The notes below the pieces were generated by a model that was given only the letters and a program-made list of their open reading frames with translations, ran no database searches and was not told the origin of the DNA. A DNA stretch of 10,121 nt from Firmicutes bacterium UBA2530 (GTDB lineage: Bacteria; Bacillota; Clostridia; Tissierellales; Sedimentibacteraceae): positions 1 through 10,121 of the forward strand of contig DDNC01000026.1 in assembly GCA_002340985.1 (NCBI GenBank), read 5' to 3'. Shown piece after piece: positions 1-7,552 of this stretch. Position 1 is the first letter of the stretch; the number at the start of each line of letters is the position of its first letter. The translations under genes were made by a program, and so were the position numbers.

Positions 1-102
1 ATACTAATTCGCATTAAATATTTCCCTTGAAGCGAATTAGTATATACTGTTTCCGCTTTTGCGGACAATTATTTGTCCGTATTTTAAAATTAAAACAGTA
101 TA
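1..102. repeat. Cluster of adjoining palindromes at the window edge
   Basis: Two inverted repeats abut. The first is a perfect 12-bp pair, ATACTAATTCGC at 1-12 and its complement at 32-43, around a 19-base loop; it starts at the window edge and may extend further. The second pairs TATACTGTTT (43-52) with AAACAGTATA (93-102). Inside it, CGGACAA (62-68) pairs with TTGTCCG (73-79), and CCGC/GCGG (53-56/61-64) offers a competing stem. No ORF crosses the segment. It could be a small intergenic repeat, a structured RNA or the far end of a neighbouring transcript. The pairing is certain, the role unknown. From 139 to 201 I see nothing further. Confidence 0.55.
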
Positions 103-110
103 AACTCACT

Positions 111-138
111 AAAAAAACCGTTGATATCAACGGTTTTT
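111..138 (-). terminator. Rho-independent terminator of the rubrerythrin gene, probably bidirectional
   Basis: The perfect palindrome CCGTTGATATCAACGG (118-133) is flanked by seven A on the left and five T on the right. On the minus strand the stem is followed by seven U, which is canonical, and it lies about 65 bases past the rubrerythrin stop codon. The A/T flanks also extend the stem and would let it work for a plus-strand transcript entering from the left. Confidence 0.85.
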
Positions 139-201
139 ATTTAGTCTTGTGTTGGCTTTTCAGCTCATAAGTTGCTGATGAAATCAGCAGCTATGTTATT
201 A

Positions 202-738
202 CTAATATGCTTTTGTGTAAAGTTCAAAATGTGCCTGATCATGAGCACATATAGGACATAGTTTAGGAGCTTCCTTGCCGTAATGAACGTGTCCGCAGTT
301 ATCGCATATCCACACAACTTCTCCTTCTCTCTTAAACACCTTGCCTGTCTTAATATTATCTAATAATGCCAGATATCTTTCTTCATGGCCCTTTTCAATC
401 TTACCAACGCCTTCAAATAAATATGCGATTTTGTCAAACCCTTCTTCTTTTGCTACTTTAGCAAAGTTAGCATACATATCTGTCCACTCATAGTGCTCGC
501 CTGCTGCTGCATCTTCAAGATTCAACGCAGTTTCACCAATTCCGTCATGCAGAAGCTTGAACCAGATTTTTGCATGCTCTCTTTCGTTTCTTGCTGTTTC
601 TTCAAAGTATTTGCTTATTTGCACATAGCCGTCTTTCTTTGCTCTGTTCTGATAATATGTATACTTTACATGAGCCTGTGATTCTCCTGCAAATGCAGTC
701 ATTAAATTTTGTTCTGTTTTACTTCCTTTTAACTCCAT
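202..738 (-). CDS. rbr: Rubrerythrin (diiron peroxidase with C-terminal rubredoxin domain)
   Basis: A cytoplasmic non-haem iron protein that reduces hydrogen peroxide in anaerobes, taking electrons through its rubredoxin centre. The 178 residues have the usual two-domain layout. The ferritin-like four-helix domain (about 1-135) shows the diiron carboxylate/His pattern: E19, E52-x-x-H55, E81-x-x-E84 and E115-x-x-H118. The C-terminal rubredoxin-like domain carries two CxxC knuckles, C145-D-N-C148 and C161-P-I-C164, twelve residues apart, for one Fe(SCys)4 site. The ATG start is preceded by GAGAGGTG at good spacing. The gene has its own promoter (815-843) and terminator (111-138), so it is probably monocistronic. 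Clostridial rubrerythrins are often under PerR; I see at most a half site here. The assignment is secure. Confidence 0.97.
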   Translation of the reverse strand: MELKGSKTEQNLMTAFAGESQAHVKYTYYQNRAKKDGYVQISKYFEETARNEREHAKIWFKLLHDGIGETALNLEDAAAGEHYEWTDMYANFAKVAKEEGFDKIAYLFEGVGKIEKGHEERYLALLDNIKTGKVFKREGEVVWICDNCGHVHYGKEAPKLCPICAHDQAHFELYTKAY

Positions 739-814
739 ATGTACACCTCTCTGATTTATTTATCCTAAATGGCATAAGCCAAGGATAGCTGTATTTTAAA
801 TTATGTCCACTAAA

Positions 815-843
815 ATTATAATATAACGCGTCTCCTAAATCAA
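815..843 (-). promoter_or_regulatory. Sigma-A type promoter of rubrerythrin
   Basis: On the minus strand TTGATT (843-838) and TATAAT (820-815) are separated by 17 bases, giving a start near 808 and a leader of about 70 bases before the rubrerythrin ATG. The -10 region reads TTATATTATAATTTTA and contains a PerR-like TTATAAT half site, but the second half is not conserved. Confidence 0.7.
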
Positions 844-901
844 CCTTAAAATATAAAAATTTCCTGTGGCACAATAATATATATGCCCATTTTTAAATGT
901 T

Positions 902-1147
902 TTAATCATTTATTATGCTGTACATATCCTTATAAGCATCTTTTACAACATGCTCCAAAACCTGCTCAACTTTTATCTTCATAGGCTTAGTTCCAAATAT
1001 TATTTCTATTTCATCACCTGTGCCAACCTCTGTTCCCGGCTTGGCAGCCTTCCCGTTAACAAGCACCCTTCCTTGGTCGCATGCCTCCTTGGCAATAGTT
1101 CTTCTTTTTATTATTCTTGCATTTTTCAAATATTTATCTATTCTCAT
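902..1147 (-). CDS. rqcP: S4-domain RNA-binding protein RqcP (YabO family), ribosome quality control
   Basis: An 81-residue protein that is essentially one S4 RNA-binding fold: MRIDKYLKNARIIKRRTIAK at the N-terminus, then the DQGRVLVNG loop (25-33) and the GDEI strand. This matches the Bacillus YabO/RqcP family in length and sequence. In that family it binds obstructed 50S subunits and helps RqcH add C-terminal alanine tails to stalled nascent chains. The Hsp15-like heat-shock proteins are related, but the short length favours RqcP. A GGGAGGT ribosome binding site sits seven bases before the ATG. It lies 60 bases downstream of prfA with only a hairpin (1174-1191) between, so it is probably read from the prfA transcript. 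Pairing with a release factor fits a translation termination/rescue role. Confidence 0.88.
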   Translation of the reverse strand: MRIDKYLKNARIIKRRTIAKEACDQGRVLVNGKAAKPGTEVGTGDEIEIIFGTKPMKIKVEQVLEHVVKDAYKDMYSIIND

Positions 1148-1173
1148 TGACTTTACCTCCCAATAAATTTGAA

Positions 1174-1191
1174 GAACGGCTTCTGCCGTTC
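1174..1191. other. Intergenic hairpin between prfA and rqcP
   Basis: GAACGGC and GCCGTTC form a perfect 7-bp stem with a four-base loop. On the minus strand it is followed by TTCTTCAAATTT, not a proper U-run, so it is at best a leaky terminator. It may instead be a processing or mRNA stability hairpin, and it lies only about 14 bases before the rqcP ribosome binding site. Confidence 0.45.
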
Positions 1192-1207
1192 CACAATTAT
1201 TCTATAT

Positions 1208-2278
1208 TTATTCCGCAACTGCCTGCAGTTTTTCAGCCTGGTCGGAAGTTAAAAGGGCTTCAAGCATTTCAGTGATGTCTCCATCCATGAATCCATCAAG
1301 CTTGTAGATAGTCATCCCTATTCTGTGGTCTGTAACCCTTCCCTGAGGGAAATTGTATGTCCTTATTCTTTCACTTCTATCACCGGAACCAACCTGACTT
1401 TTTCTTGTTTCCGCGAGTTCTGCATTCTGCTCCTGCTGATATAAGTCATAGAGCCTTGCCTTCAAAACCTTAAATGCCTTATCTTTATTTTTAAGCTGGG
1501 ATTTTTCATCCTGGCATGAAATTACAATTCCTGTCGGAATATGTGTAAGTCTTACCGCAGAGTCGGTTGTATTTACGCACTGTCCTCCGTTTCCTGATGA
1601 ACGGAACACATCAACTCTAACATCGTTCGGATTTATTTCGATATCTATATCGTCAACCTCCGGCAGAACCGCAACCGTTGCTGAAGAAGTGTGAATACGT
1701 CCGCTGGATTCTGTTTCGGGAACACGCTGCACCCTGTGAACTCCGCTTTCATATTTAAGCTTGGAATATGCTCCTCTGCCCTTAATCGAGAATATTACTT
1801 CCTTATATCCGCCTATCCCCTGATCATTGACAGAAATGAATTCTGTCTTCCAGCCCTGTCTTTCCGCATATCTCAAGTACATCCTCAGCAAATTTCCTGC
1901 AAACAAGCCTGCCTCGTCGCCGCCTACACCGGCTCTTATTTCTACTATTACATCCTTTTCATCATTTGGGTCCTTAGGCAGAAGAAGTACCTTTATTTCC
2001 TGCATCAGCTCTTCTTCCCTTGCGCTGAGCTCCTTTACCTCTTCCTTAACCATTTCCCTGAAATCATCATCCAGCTTGTCATTCAGCATTTCTTTGGACT
2101 CCGCAAGCTGTGAGGAAACCTGTGAATATTCGTCATATTTTAAAACAAGGGGCTCAAGCTGTGCCTGCTCCTTCATCAGCTTCTGCAGCTTCTGTGAATC
2201 GCTCAATGTCTCCGGGTCCGAAATCTTTTCACTGATTTCTATATATTTATCTTTTAACGCTTCTAATTTTTCTAACAT
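1208..2278 (-). CDS. prfA: Peptide chain release factor 1
   Basis: Recognises UAA and UAG in the ribosomal A site and triggers hydrolysis of peptidyl-tRNA. The 356 residues are the normal full length. The N-terminal part (about 1-105) is the coiled-coil-rich PCRF region. The codon-recognition motif is P187-E-T189 in RVPETESSGRIHTSSA, the PxT tripeptide of RF1 rather than the SPF of RF2. The catalytic loop is G231-G-Q233 inside SSGNGGQCVNTTDSAVRL. The ATG is preceded by GAGAGGT. It lies 62 bases downstream of prmC, whose product methylates the glutamine of this GGQ motif, an arrangement common in bacteria. The assignment is secure. Confidence 0.97.
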   Translation of the reverse strand: MLEKLEALKDKYIEISEKISDPETLSDSQKLQKLMKEQAQLEPLVLKYDEYSQVSSQLAESKEMLNDKLDDDFREMVKEEVKELSAREEELMQEIKVLLLPKDPNDEKDVIVEIRAGVGGDEAGLFAGNLLRMYLRYAERQGWKTEFISVNDQGIGGYKEVIFSIKGRGAYSKLKYESGVHRVQRVPETESSGRIHTSSATVAVLPEVDDIDIEINPNDVRVDVFRSSGNGGQCVNTTDSAVRLTHIPTGIVISCQDEKSQLKNKDKAFKVLKARLYDLYQQEQNAELAETRKSQVGSGDRSERIRTYNFPQGRVTDHRIGMTIYKLDGFMDGDITEMLEALLTSDQAEKLQAVAE

Positions 2279-2340
2279 TTCTACCTCTCTGTTAACGATT
2301 ATTATTTTATTTATTTATTTGGTTTACATCGTTCCGGACG

Positions 2341-3201
2341 CTACAAGAATCCGGTCACTACCCTGTCTTTGCCGCTCAAATCTCTGTATCCTTCCACTTT
2401 TGCAAATAAATCCGAGCCTTCAAATATGCCGGTGACCGCCGTTCTTTGATCGCATCCTATTTCAACAGAAAGTATACCGCTCTCTTCATGTATGTTCCTG
2501 TACACATCAACTATGCGCCTGTAATAATTCAGACCGTCTGTTCCGCCGTCAAGAGCCAGCCGTGGCTCATGTACCGCAACCTCTGTCTGAAGCCCCCCTA
2601 TAATTTCACTTTCAATATACGGAGGGTTTGATACAACTATGTGGTACTTATTATCTCCAAAATCATGACAGAATATATCTCCCTCGAGGAGCTCCACATT
2701 CTTAAGTCCGTGTTTTTTCACGTTAATACCAGCTATTTTAAGTGCATCATCACTTACATCCATCGCTGTGACATTAGCATTCCCAAGATAATATCCAAGG
2801 CTCACCGCAATTGCCCCGCTTCCTGTTCCTATATCAAGTATATTTATATCCTTCTCTTTCATAGGGCCGTTTTTTACTATGTCAATTATTTTTTCAACAA
2901 GTATTTCCGTGTCCGGCCTGGGAATAAGCACCCCTTCAGCAACATAAAAATCAAGTCCCATGAATTCCTGGGAATTTATCATATATTGCAGCGGATATCC
3001 TTCATTCCTCTTTTTTACCATTTCGTAAAATTTTTCTTCAATACCTGCATCAACTTCATCTTTTTTGTGAGCATGCAAATAAATCCTGTCCTTATGGAGT
3101 AAATAGGCAAGGATTGTCTGCACATCAAGAAAGGGATTGTTGTATTCCCTCTGCTCTATAATTTTTGTTCCTTCCGTCAACAATTTTTCAATTGTTACCA
3201 T
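2341..3201 (-). CDS. prmC: Release factor glutamine N5-methyltransferase PrmC (HemK)
   Basis: A SAM-dependent methyltransferase that modifies the glutamine of the GGQ motif in release factors, speeding peptide release. The 286 residues are typical. A helical N-terminal domain (about 1-90) is followed by the Rossmann methyltransferase domain with the SAM loop D123-IGTGSG-129. The N192-PPY-195 motif positions the substrate glutamine, and the family motif EPRLALDGG lies at 212-220. The ATG overlaps the end of the upstream yqhQ by seven bases, and its GGAGA ribosome binding site lies inside yqhQ, so translation is probably coupled. The partner release factor prfA comes next in the transcript. Confidence 0.96.
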   Translation of the reverse strand: MVTIEKLLTEGTKIIEQREYNNPFLDVQTILAYLLHKDRIYLHAHKKDEVDAGIEEKFYEMVKKRNEGYPLQYMINSQEFMGLDFYVAEGVLIPRPDTEILVEKIIDIVKNGPMKEKDINILDIGTGSGAIAVSLGYYLGNANVTAMDVSDDALKIAGINVKKHGLKNVELLEGDIFCHDFGDNKYHIVVSNPPYIESEIIGGLQTEVAVHEPRLALDGGTDGLNYYRRIVDVYRNIHEESGILSVEIGCDQRTAVTGIFEGSDLFAKVEGYRDLSGKDRVVTGFL

Positions 3202-4139
3202 GTATCATCTTCTCCGTTTTGAGGTATAACTCTTTCCATTGCAGCTATTGCAATTTCTATCATAGAATCATCCGGTTCCTTCGTTGTTATTTTTTGAATC
3301 TGGAAACCCGGATAGGTAATTATCCTTGTAAAAATATTTTCGCCCTCACATCCGCCTACGTACTTGTTCAGTTCATATGACAATCCCGCAATAACAGGAA
3401 GCATTGCAAGCCTTATTGCGAGCCTTACAAACGGATTAGGCCATCCAAAAAATGAAAACACCAGTATGCTTATGAGCATTACATTAATCATGAAGCTTGT
3501 TCCGCATCTTGGGTGCAGTGTTGAATATTTTCTTACATTCTCCACGGTCAGCTCCTCACCGTTTTCATAGCAGTATATGGTTTTATGTTCAGCTCCGTGA
3601 TACATGAAAACCCTCTTGATATCATCGAGCTTAGATACTATATACACGTATCCCACAAACAACAGAACCCTTATTACGCCTTCAATCAAATTCAGCATAA
3701 ATGTATTCTTCACGACATTTTTCAAAATATTTGTCAGCAGTGTCGGACCTAAAATAAATATTCCCACCGAGAACACCAGCGCAATAATTACCGAAGCGTA
3801 AATTATTGCAGTATCCGCCTTATCCTTAAACACCTTTTTCAAAAACTTATCTATAGCATCTTCTTCGTAATCCTCTCCGTAAAACTCTGCCGAATACATA
3901 AGCTCCTTCACACCGTTTACCAGTGAATCAATAAGAACAAAGCTTCCTCTTATTATGGGAAGTTTGAAAAATTTATGTTTAAAAATCTGCTTTATTTCAC
4001 TTTCCTTTATTTCAATTTCACCGTCTGGTTTTCTTACCGCAGTAGCGATTTTGTCAGGACCCTTCATCATAATCCCTTCAATTAAGGCCTGACCGCCAAT
4101 ACTGGTTTTCTTAACCTCTCTTTTGATTAAATCACTCAT
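3195..4139 (-). CDS. yqhQ: DUF1385 family membrane protein (YqhQ-like)
   Basis: A member of the conserved Firmicute DUF1385 family, whose biochemical role I do not know. Features include an N-terminal GGQALIEGIMMKGP motif, H-bearing GAEHKTIYCYE, and HPRCGTSF. There are roughly four hydrophobic segments (around TAIIYASVIIALVFSVGIF, GVIRVLLFVGYVYIV, INVMLISILVFSFFGW and LAMLPVIAGLSYEL), so it is an integral membrane protein. I chose the ATG at 4139 (314 residues) because AGGGG lies five bases before it. The in-frame ATG at 4178 would add 13 residues, but it lies upstream of the expected transcription start. The gene is first in a run with prmC, prfA and rqcP, and such linkage to prmC/prfA is common in clostridia. 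Confidence 0.88.
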   Translation of the reverse strand: MSDLIKREVKKTSIGGQALIEGIMMKGPDKIATAVRKPDGEIEIKESEIKQIFKHKFFKLPIIRGSFVLIDSLVNGVKELMYSAEFYGEDYEEDAIDKFLKKVFKDKADTAIIYASVIIALVFSVGIFILGPTLLTNILKNVVKNTFMLNLIEGVIRVLLFVGYVYIVSKLDDIKRVFMYHGAEHKTIYCYENGEELTVENVRKYSTLHPRCGTSFMINVMLISILVFSFFGWPNPFVRLAIRLAMLPVIAGLSYELNKYVGGCEGENIFTRIITYPGFQIQKITTKEPDDSMIEIAIAAMERVIPQNGEDDTW

Positions 4140-4169
4140 TTTGTCCCCTTTTCTAATCCCAATCAATGT

Positions 4170-4198
4170 ATTATACAATTAATATATATTTTCTTCAA
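4170..4198 (-). promoter_or_regulatory. Promoter of the yqhQ-prmC-prfA-rqcP run
   Basis: Minus-strand TTGAAG (4198-4193), a 17-base spacer and a perfect TATAAT (4175-4170). Transcription should begin near 4163, about 24 bases before the chosen yqhQ ATG, which leaves room for its ribosome binding site and rules against the longer ORF start at 4178. Confidence 0.75.
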
Positions 4199-4206
4199 GC
4201 ATTAAA

Positions 4207-4237
4207 TAAGCTTTGTAATTATATACTACAAAGCTTA
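4207..4237 (-). terminator. Hairpin behind greA, probable weak terminator
   Basis: TAAGCTTTGTA (4207-4217) and TACAAAGCTTA (4227-4237) form a perfect 11-bp stem with a nine-base loop, starting about nine bases past the greA stop. On the minus strand it is followed by TTTAATGC, a poor U-run, so termination is probably incomplete. It separates greA from the yqhQ promoter. Confidence 0.5.
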
Positions 4238-4245
4238 ATCTTTCT

Positions 4246-4719
4246 TTAATTTACTTCAAGAATTTCGTAATCTACCACACCGCCGGGGGATGTTACATGT
4301 ACCTTTGTGCCCTTTTTCTTTCCTAAAAGTTCAGAGCCCAAAGGCGATAAATTTGATATCTTTCCCGCCACAGGGTCGGCCTCTGTTGCCCCAACTATGC
4401 TGTAATCAAGAACTTCATCAAATTCAAGGTCCTTAAGCTTAACCTTGCTTCCTATTTGAACCATATCTTTATTTTTCTCATTGTGCTTAACAATCTTTGC
4501 ATGCTTAATTGTATGTTCAAGAACGATTATTCTTGACTCATTTTTATTCTGCTCTTCTTTTGATTCGTGATATTCAGCATTTTCGCTCAGGTCGCCTTCC
4601 TTCAGCGCTCCCTTTATTCTCTCGGATATTTCATATCTCAGCTTCGTTTTTCTGTATTCAAGCTCGTTTTCAAGCTCCTTATATCCTTCTTCAGTTACCA
4701 GAATTTCTTTAATTTCCAT
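4246..4719 (-). CDS. greA: Transcription elongation factor GreA
   Basis: Binds the secondary channel of RNA polymerase and stimulates cleavage of backtracked transcripts. The 157 residues are standard: an N-terminal antiparallel coiled coil (about 1-77) whose tip holds the acidic GDLSENAEYHE motif (42-52) that acts at the polymerase active site, then a C-terminal FKBP-like domain (about 82-157) ending in the conserved SPGGVVDYEI stretch. The ATG has AGGTG upstream. It has its own promoter (4749-4776) and a hairpin behind it. It lies 80 bases past the aminotransferase stop, with no clear terminator between them. Confidence 0.97.
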   Translation of the reverse strand: MEIKEILVTEEGYKELENELEYRKTKLRYEISERIKGALKEGDLSENAEYHESKEEQNKNESRIIVLEHTIKHAKIVKHNEKNKDMVQIGSKVKLKDLEFDEVLDYSIVGATEADPVAGKISNLSPLGSELLGKKKGTKVHVTSPGGVVDYEILEVN

Positions 4720-4748
4720 TTTTCACCTACTATAAATGTGCTTACTAT

Positions 4749-4776
4749 ATTATATCCTAAAAAAATATAATTTCAA
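4749..4776 (-). promoter_or_regulatory. greA promoter
   Basis: Minus-strand TTGAAA (4776-4771), a 16-base spacer and a perfect TATAAT (4754-4749), placing the start about 25 bases before the greA ATG. It resembles the yqhQ promoter closely (TTGAAN and TATAAT), as expected for housekeeping sigma. Confidence 0.72.
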
Positions 4777-4799
4777 GCATTTTTGTAGTATGTACTTAA

Positions 4800-5981
4800 T
4801 CATACCCTGAATTCTGCGGTTGCCCTCACCTTGTTGTATATTTCTGATAATCTGTCCAGCGCCATGTTTAATGTTTCATCTTTTTTCGCAAAATGGAATC
4901 GGATGTATTGGTTTATATCTTCCTTAAAGAAGCTTGAGCCCGGAACTGCTCCAACCTTCACTTCTTTTGCAAGCCATTCACAGAACTTAAGGTCGTCATT
5001 GCAGTTAAATTCACTTATATCCACCATCACGAAGTAGGCTCCCTGAGGCTCGCTGTACTTCAGTCCGATTTGCTTCAATCCATTTGTAAATAAATTTTTC
5101 ATATGGGTGTAGTGGTTCTGAAGCTCCAAATAGTATTCGTCCTTGAAATTCAGCCCCACAACTACGGCTTCCATAAGTGGAGCAGGTGCTCCCACAGTCA
5201 AAAAGTCGTGAACCTTTTTTACTCTGTCTGATATTCTTTCATCTGCAATTACATAACCCAGACGCCACCCGGTAATGGAGTATGTCTTTGACAGCGAATT
5301 GCATATTATTGTTCTTTCCTTCATTCCGGGCAGAGAGGATAAATATACATGCTTGTTAGGCGCGTAGATTATATGCTCGTATACCTCATCGGTTATAACA
5401 TATGCATCATATTTTATTGCCAAATCAGCTATTATTTTAAGCTCATCCATTGTAAATACTTTCCCGCACGGATTTGACGGATTGCACAAAATCAGCGCCT
5501 TTGCTCCCTGCCTGAAAGCATCCTCCAGCAAATCCGCATCAAAATCAAATTTCGGGGGATTAAGAGGTATATAAATAGACTCTGCTCCAGAAAGTATGGC
5601 ATCAGCACCATAGTTCTCATAAAAAGGTGAGAATATTGCAACCTTGTCTCCCGGATTTGTTATTGACATCATTACTGCCATCATTGCTTCCGTGCTTCCG
5701 CATGTAACCACAATTTCTTTGTCCGGGTCAACTTTTACTCCCGAGAAGTGCTCTTGCTTTCTCGCAAGAGCCTCTCTGAAATTCTGAGCTCCCCATGTTG
5801 TGGCATATTGATGAGGTCCTTCTAAAGCCACCTGAGTCAGTCTGTTTATAATTTCTGCCGGAGGGTCAAAATCCGGAAATCCCTGTGATAAATTAACCGC
5901 ACCATGTGCATTTGAAATTCTTGTCATTCTGCGGATTACGGAATCCGTGAAACCAGCAGTACGTATACTTAATTCTCTCAT
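4800..5981 (-). CDS. Class I PLP-dependent aminotransferase, methionine/aromatic type suspected
   Basis: A fold-type I aminotransferase of 393 residues. Visible landmarks are the N-terminal LSQGFPDFDPP substrate loop (31-41), CGSTEAM (94-100), the cofactor motif N167-PSNPCGK, the TDE with D198 that pairs with the pyridine nitrogen, the Schiff-base lysine K232 in SLSKTYSITGWRLG, R240 for the phosphate, and a C-terminal arginine near 361 (YIRFHF) for the substrate carboxylate. The sequence belongs to the group holding aspartate, kynurenine/glutamine and methionine aminotransferases, which cannot be separated by eye. The ATG has AAGGAG six bases upstream. Only 21 bases separate it from metQ, so it is probably the last gene of the methionine import operon. 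That suggests methionine or its keto acid 4-methylthio-2-oxobutanoate as substrate or product; this is inference from context. Confidence 0.9.
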   Translation of the reverse strand: MRELSIRTAGFTDSVIRRMTRISNAHGAVNLSQGFPDFDPPAEIINRLTQVALEGPHQYATTWGAQNFREALARKQEHFSGVKVDPDKEIVVTCGSTEAMMAVMMSITNPGDKVAIFSPFYENYGADAILSGAESIYIPLNPPKFDFDADLLEDAFRQGAKALILCNPSNPCGKVFTMDELKIIADLAIKYDAYVITDEVYEHIIYAPNKHVYLSSLPGMKERTIICNSLSKTYSITGWRLGYVIADERISDRVKKVHDFLTVGAPAPLMEAVVVGLNFKDEYYLELQNHYTHMKNLFTNGLKQIGLKYSEPQGAYFVMVDISEFNCNDDLKFCEWLAKEVKVGAVPGSSFFKEDINQYIRFHFAKKDETLNMALDRLSEIYNKVRATAEFRV

Positions 5982-6002
5982 TGCAGCTCCTTATTATATC
6001 TG

Positions 6003-6830
6003 TTATTTCCAAGCCGGCTTATATGCACCCTTGAAGGTAGTATTGTATATTTCTTCCACAGCTTCAGATTGATATTCTGCTACGATTTTTTTGAAAATTT
6101 CATTATCTGCATCCTTTGTTCTTGCGGCTATAAGGTTTATATAGCTTTTCCCCGTATAGTATCTCACGTCATCCTGGAATATTGAATCTTCTCCCGGATT
6201 TAAGCCGTTGTCCAATGCATAGTTGCAATTTATAACAGCTGCGGTAACGTCCGGAAGCACCGCATAAACATTTCCTGCATCAACCTCAACAAATTCAAGG
6301 TTCAGCGGATTTGAAACTATATCCGATAATTCAGGGCTGTCTCCTGATTCCTTGCTAAGTTCAATAAGACCGGCAGCTTCAATAATTTTAAGTGCTCTTC
6401 CTTCATTGGTTGCGTCATTAGGCACTGCAATTTTTGCTTTTTCACCTATTTCACCTACACTTTTCACCTTACTTGAATAAATGTTCATAGCTGAAATAAA
6501 TGTATCGCCTATTGCCTGAATTTCATATCCGTTATTCTTAATTTCACCGTTAAGATATGCATGATGCTGGAACGCGTTCAGGTCAGTATCTCCGTTGTTT
6601 AATGCCTTATTTGGTGTTCCGTAATCCGTGAAGCTCACCAGCTCAATATTTATTCCTTCTTTAGCCAGTTTTTCGATTACCGGTTCCCACATTTCATTGG
6701 ATTCTCCTACAACTCCCACCTTTACAGTTGTCGTATCCTTTTTCTCAGCATCCGCTGATTTTGAGCATGCTGTAAATGATGTCAATAATGCTGCTGCTGT
6801 TAAAACTGATATTATTTTTTTTGCTTTCAT
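6003..6830 (-). CDS. metQ: Methionine-binding lipoprotein MetQ (NlpA family)
   Basis: The substrate-binding component of the D/L-methionine ABC importer, tethered to the outer face of the membrane. The first 22 residues are a lipoprotein signal peptide: KAKK, a hydrophobic core, then F-T-A-C22 as the lipobox (F at -3 is less common than L). The mature NlpA/Lipoprotein_9 domain begins near VKVGVVGESNEMWEP and contains the family pattern DYGTPNKALNNGDTDLNAFQ. The total of 275 residues is normal. AAAGGAGA lies seven bases before the ATG. It follows metI by 41 AT-rich bases with no terminator and precedes the aminotransferase by 21. Confidence 0.95.
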   Translation of the reverse strand: MKAKKIISVLTAAALLTSFTACSKSADAEKKDTTTVKVGVVGESNEMWEPVIEKLAKEGINIELVSFTDYGTPNKALNNGDTDLNAFQHHAYLNGEIKNNGYEIQAIGDTFISAMNIYSSKVKSVGEIGEKAKIAVPNDATNEGRALKIIEAAGLIELSKESGDSPELSDIVSNPLNLEFVEVDAGNVYAVLPDVTAAVINCNYALDNGLNPGEDSIFQDDVRYYTGKSYINLIAARTKDADNEIFKKIVAEYQSEAVEEIYNTTFKGAYKPAWK

Positions 6831-6871
6831 AATTTTTCTCCTTTAATTTTAATTATTTTTATTTTTTAATA

Positions 6872-7552
6872 TCAATGACTGTTTTTTCTGACTATGGCAC
6901 TTCCAATCATCTGTATTACGCTTACTAAAGCAACTAATACTATAACCGAAGCATAGGTGACATCAATTTGATTCCTCTGATAGCCAAAGCGTATGGCGAA
7001 ATCTCCAAGCCCGCCTGCGCCAACTGCACCTGCCATTGCCGTAAGTCCTATGAGGCTGATTGCGGTAATGGTTGTTCCTCTTACAATACCTGGAATACAC
7101 TCTCTCAAGTACACCCGGAATATAATTTCCAGCGGTCCTGAGCCCATGGACTGAGCTGCCTCTATTAACCCCGAGTCCATTTCTGCCAGTGCTGTTTCTA
7201 TCTGCCTTGCAAAGAAAGGCACTGTACCAAACACAAGAGGTACTATGGCACCCTTAACACCTATTGCAGTTCCCGAAATCAGCCTTGTTAGCGGCATTAC
7301 TCCTGCCAGCAATATGATGAAGGGTATGGACCTGAAGAAATTTATAACCTTGTCAAGTATTTGGAAGACTGCTGTATTTTGAATAATTCCACCCTTTTTT
7401 GTAACCGTAAGTATTATTCCTAAAATAATCCCTATAGCAAATGAGATTGAACCTGACCATCCTAACATCACAAATGTTTCTAAAATACTTTCAAAGAAAA
7501 CAGGAAGCTTTGAAAATACATTGGGAAAAATACTACTTAGAAACTCTTGCAT
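6872..7552 (-). CDS. metI: Methionine ABC transporter permease MetI
   Basis: The membrane-spanning subunit of the methionine importer, 226 residues with about five transmembrane helices (roughly 24-50, 68-90, 100-116, 158-182 and 200-222). The cytoplasmic EAA loop that docks on MetN starts at E131 (EAAQSMGSGPLEIIFRVYL). The ATG lies inside the last codons of metN, a 20-base overlap, and is preceded by a near-perfect GGAGGTGA six bases upstream, so the two proteins are probably made in coupled, balanced amounts. Confidence 0.95.
   Translation of the reverse strand: MQEFLSSIFPNVFSKLPVFFESILETFVMLGWSGSISFAIGIILGIILTVTKKGGIIQNTAVFQILDKVINFFRSIPFIILLAGVMPLTRLISGTAIGVKGAIVPLVFGTVPFFARQIETALAEMDSGLIEAAQSMGSGPLEIIFRVYLRECIPGIVRGTTITAISLIGLTAMAGAVGAGGLGDFAIRFGYQRNQIDVTYASVIVLVALVSVIQMIGSAIVRKNSH

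Noticed and set aside
808..830. PerR box at the rubrerythrin promoter
   Set aside because: Only one TTATAAT half is present; the second half of the 7-1-7 repeat does not match, and the rest is ordinary -10 sequence.
1827..2435. 202-codon Ser-rich plus-strand ORF
   Set aside because: It runs antisense to prfA and the end of prmC. Its composition reflects the complement of real codons, and it has no ribosome binding site or recognisable domain.
4140..4178. Longer yqhQ starting 13 codons upstream
   Set aside because: That ATG lies upstream of the predicted transcription start, next to the -10 box, and has no ribosome binding site, whereas the ATG at 4139 has a good one.
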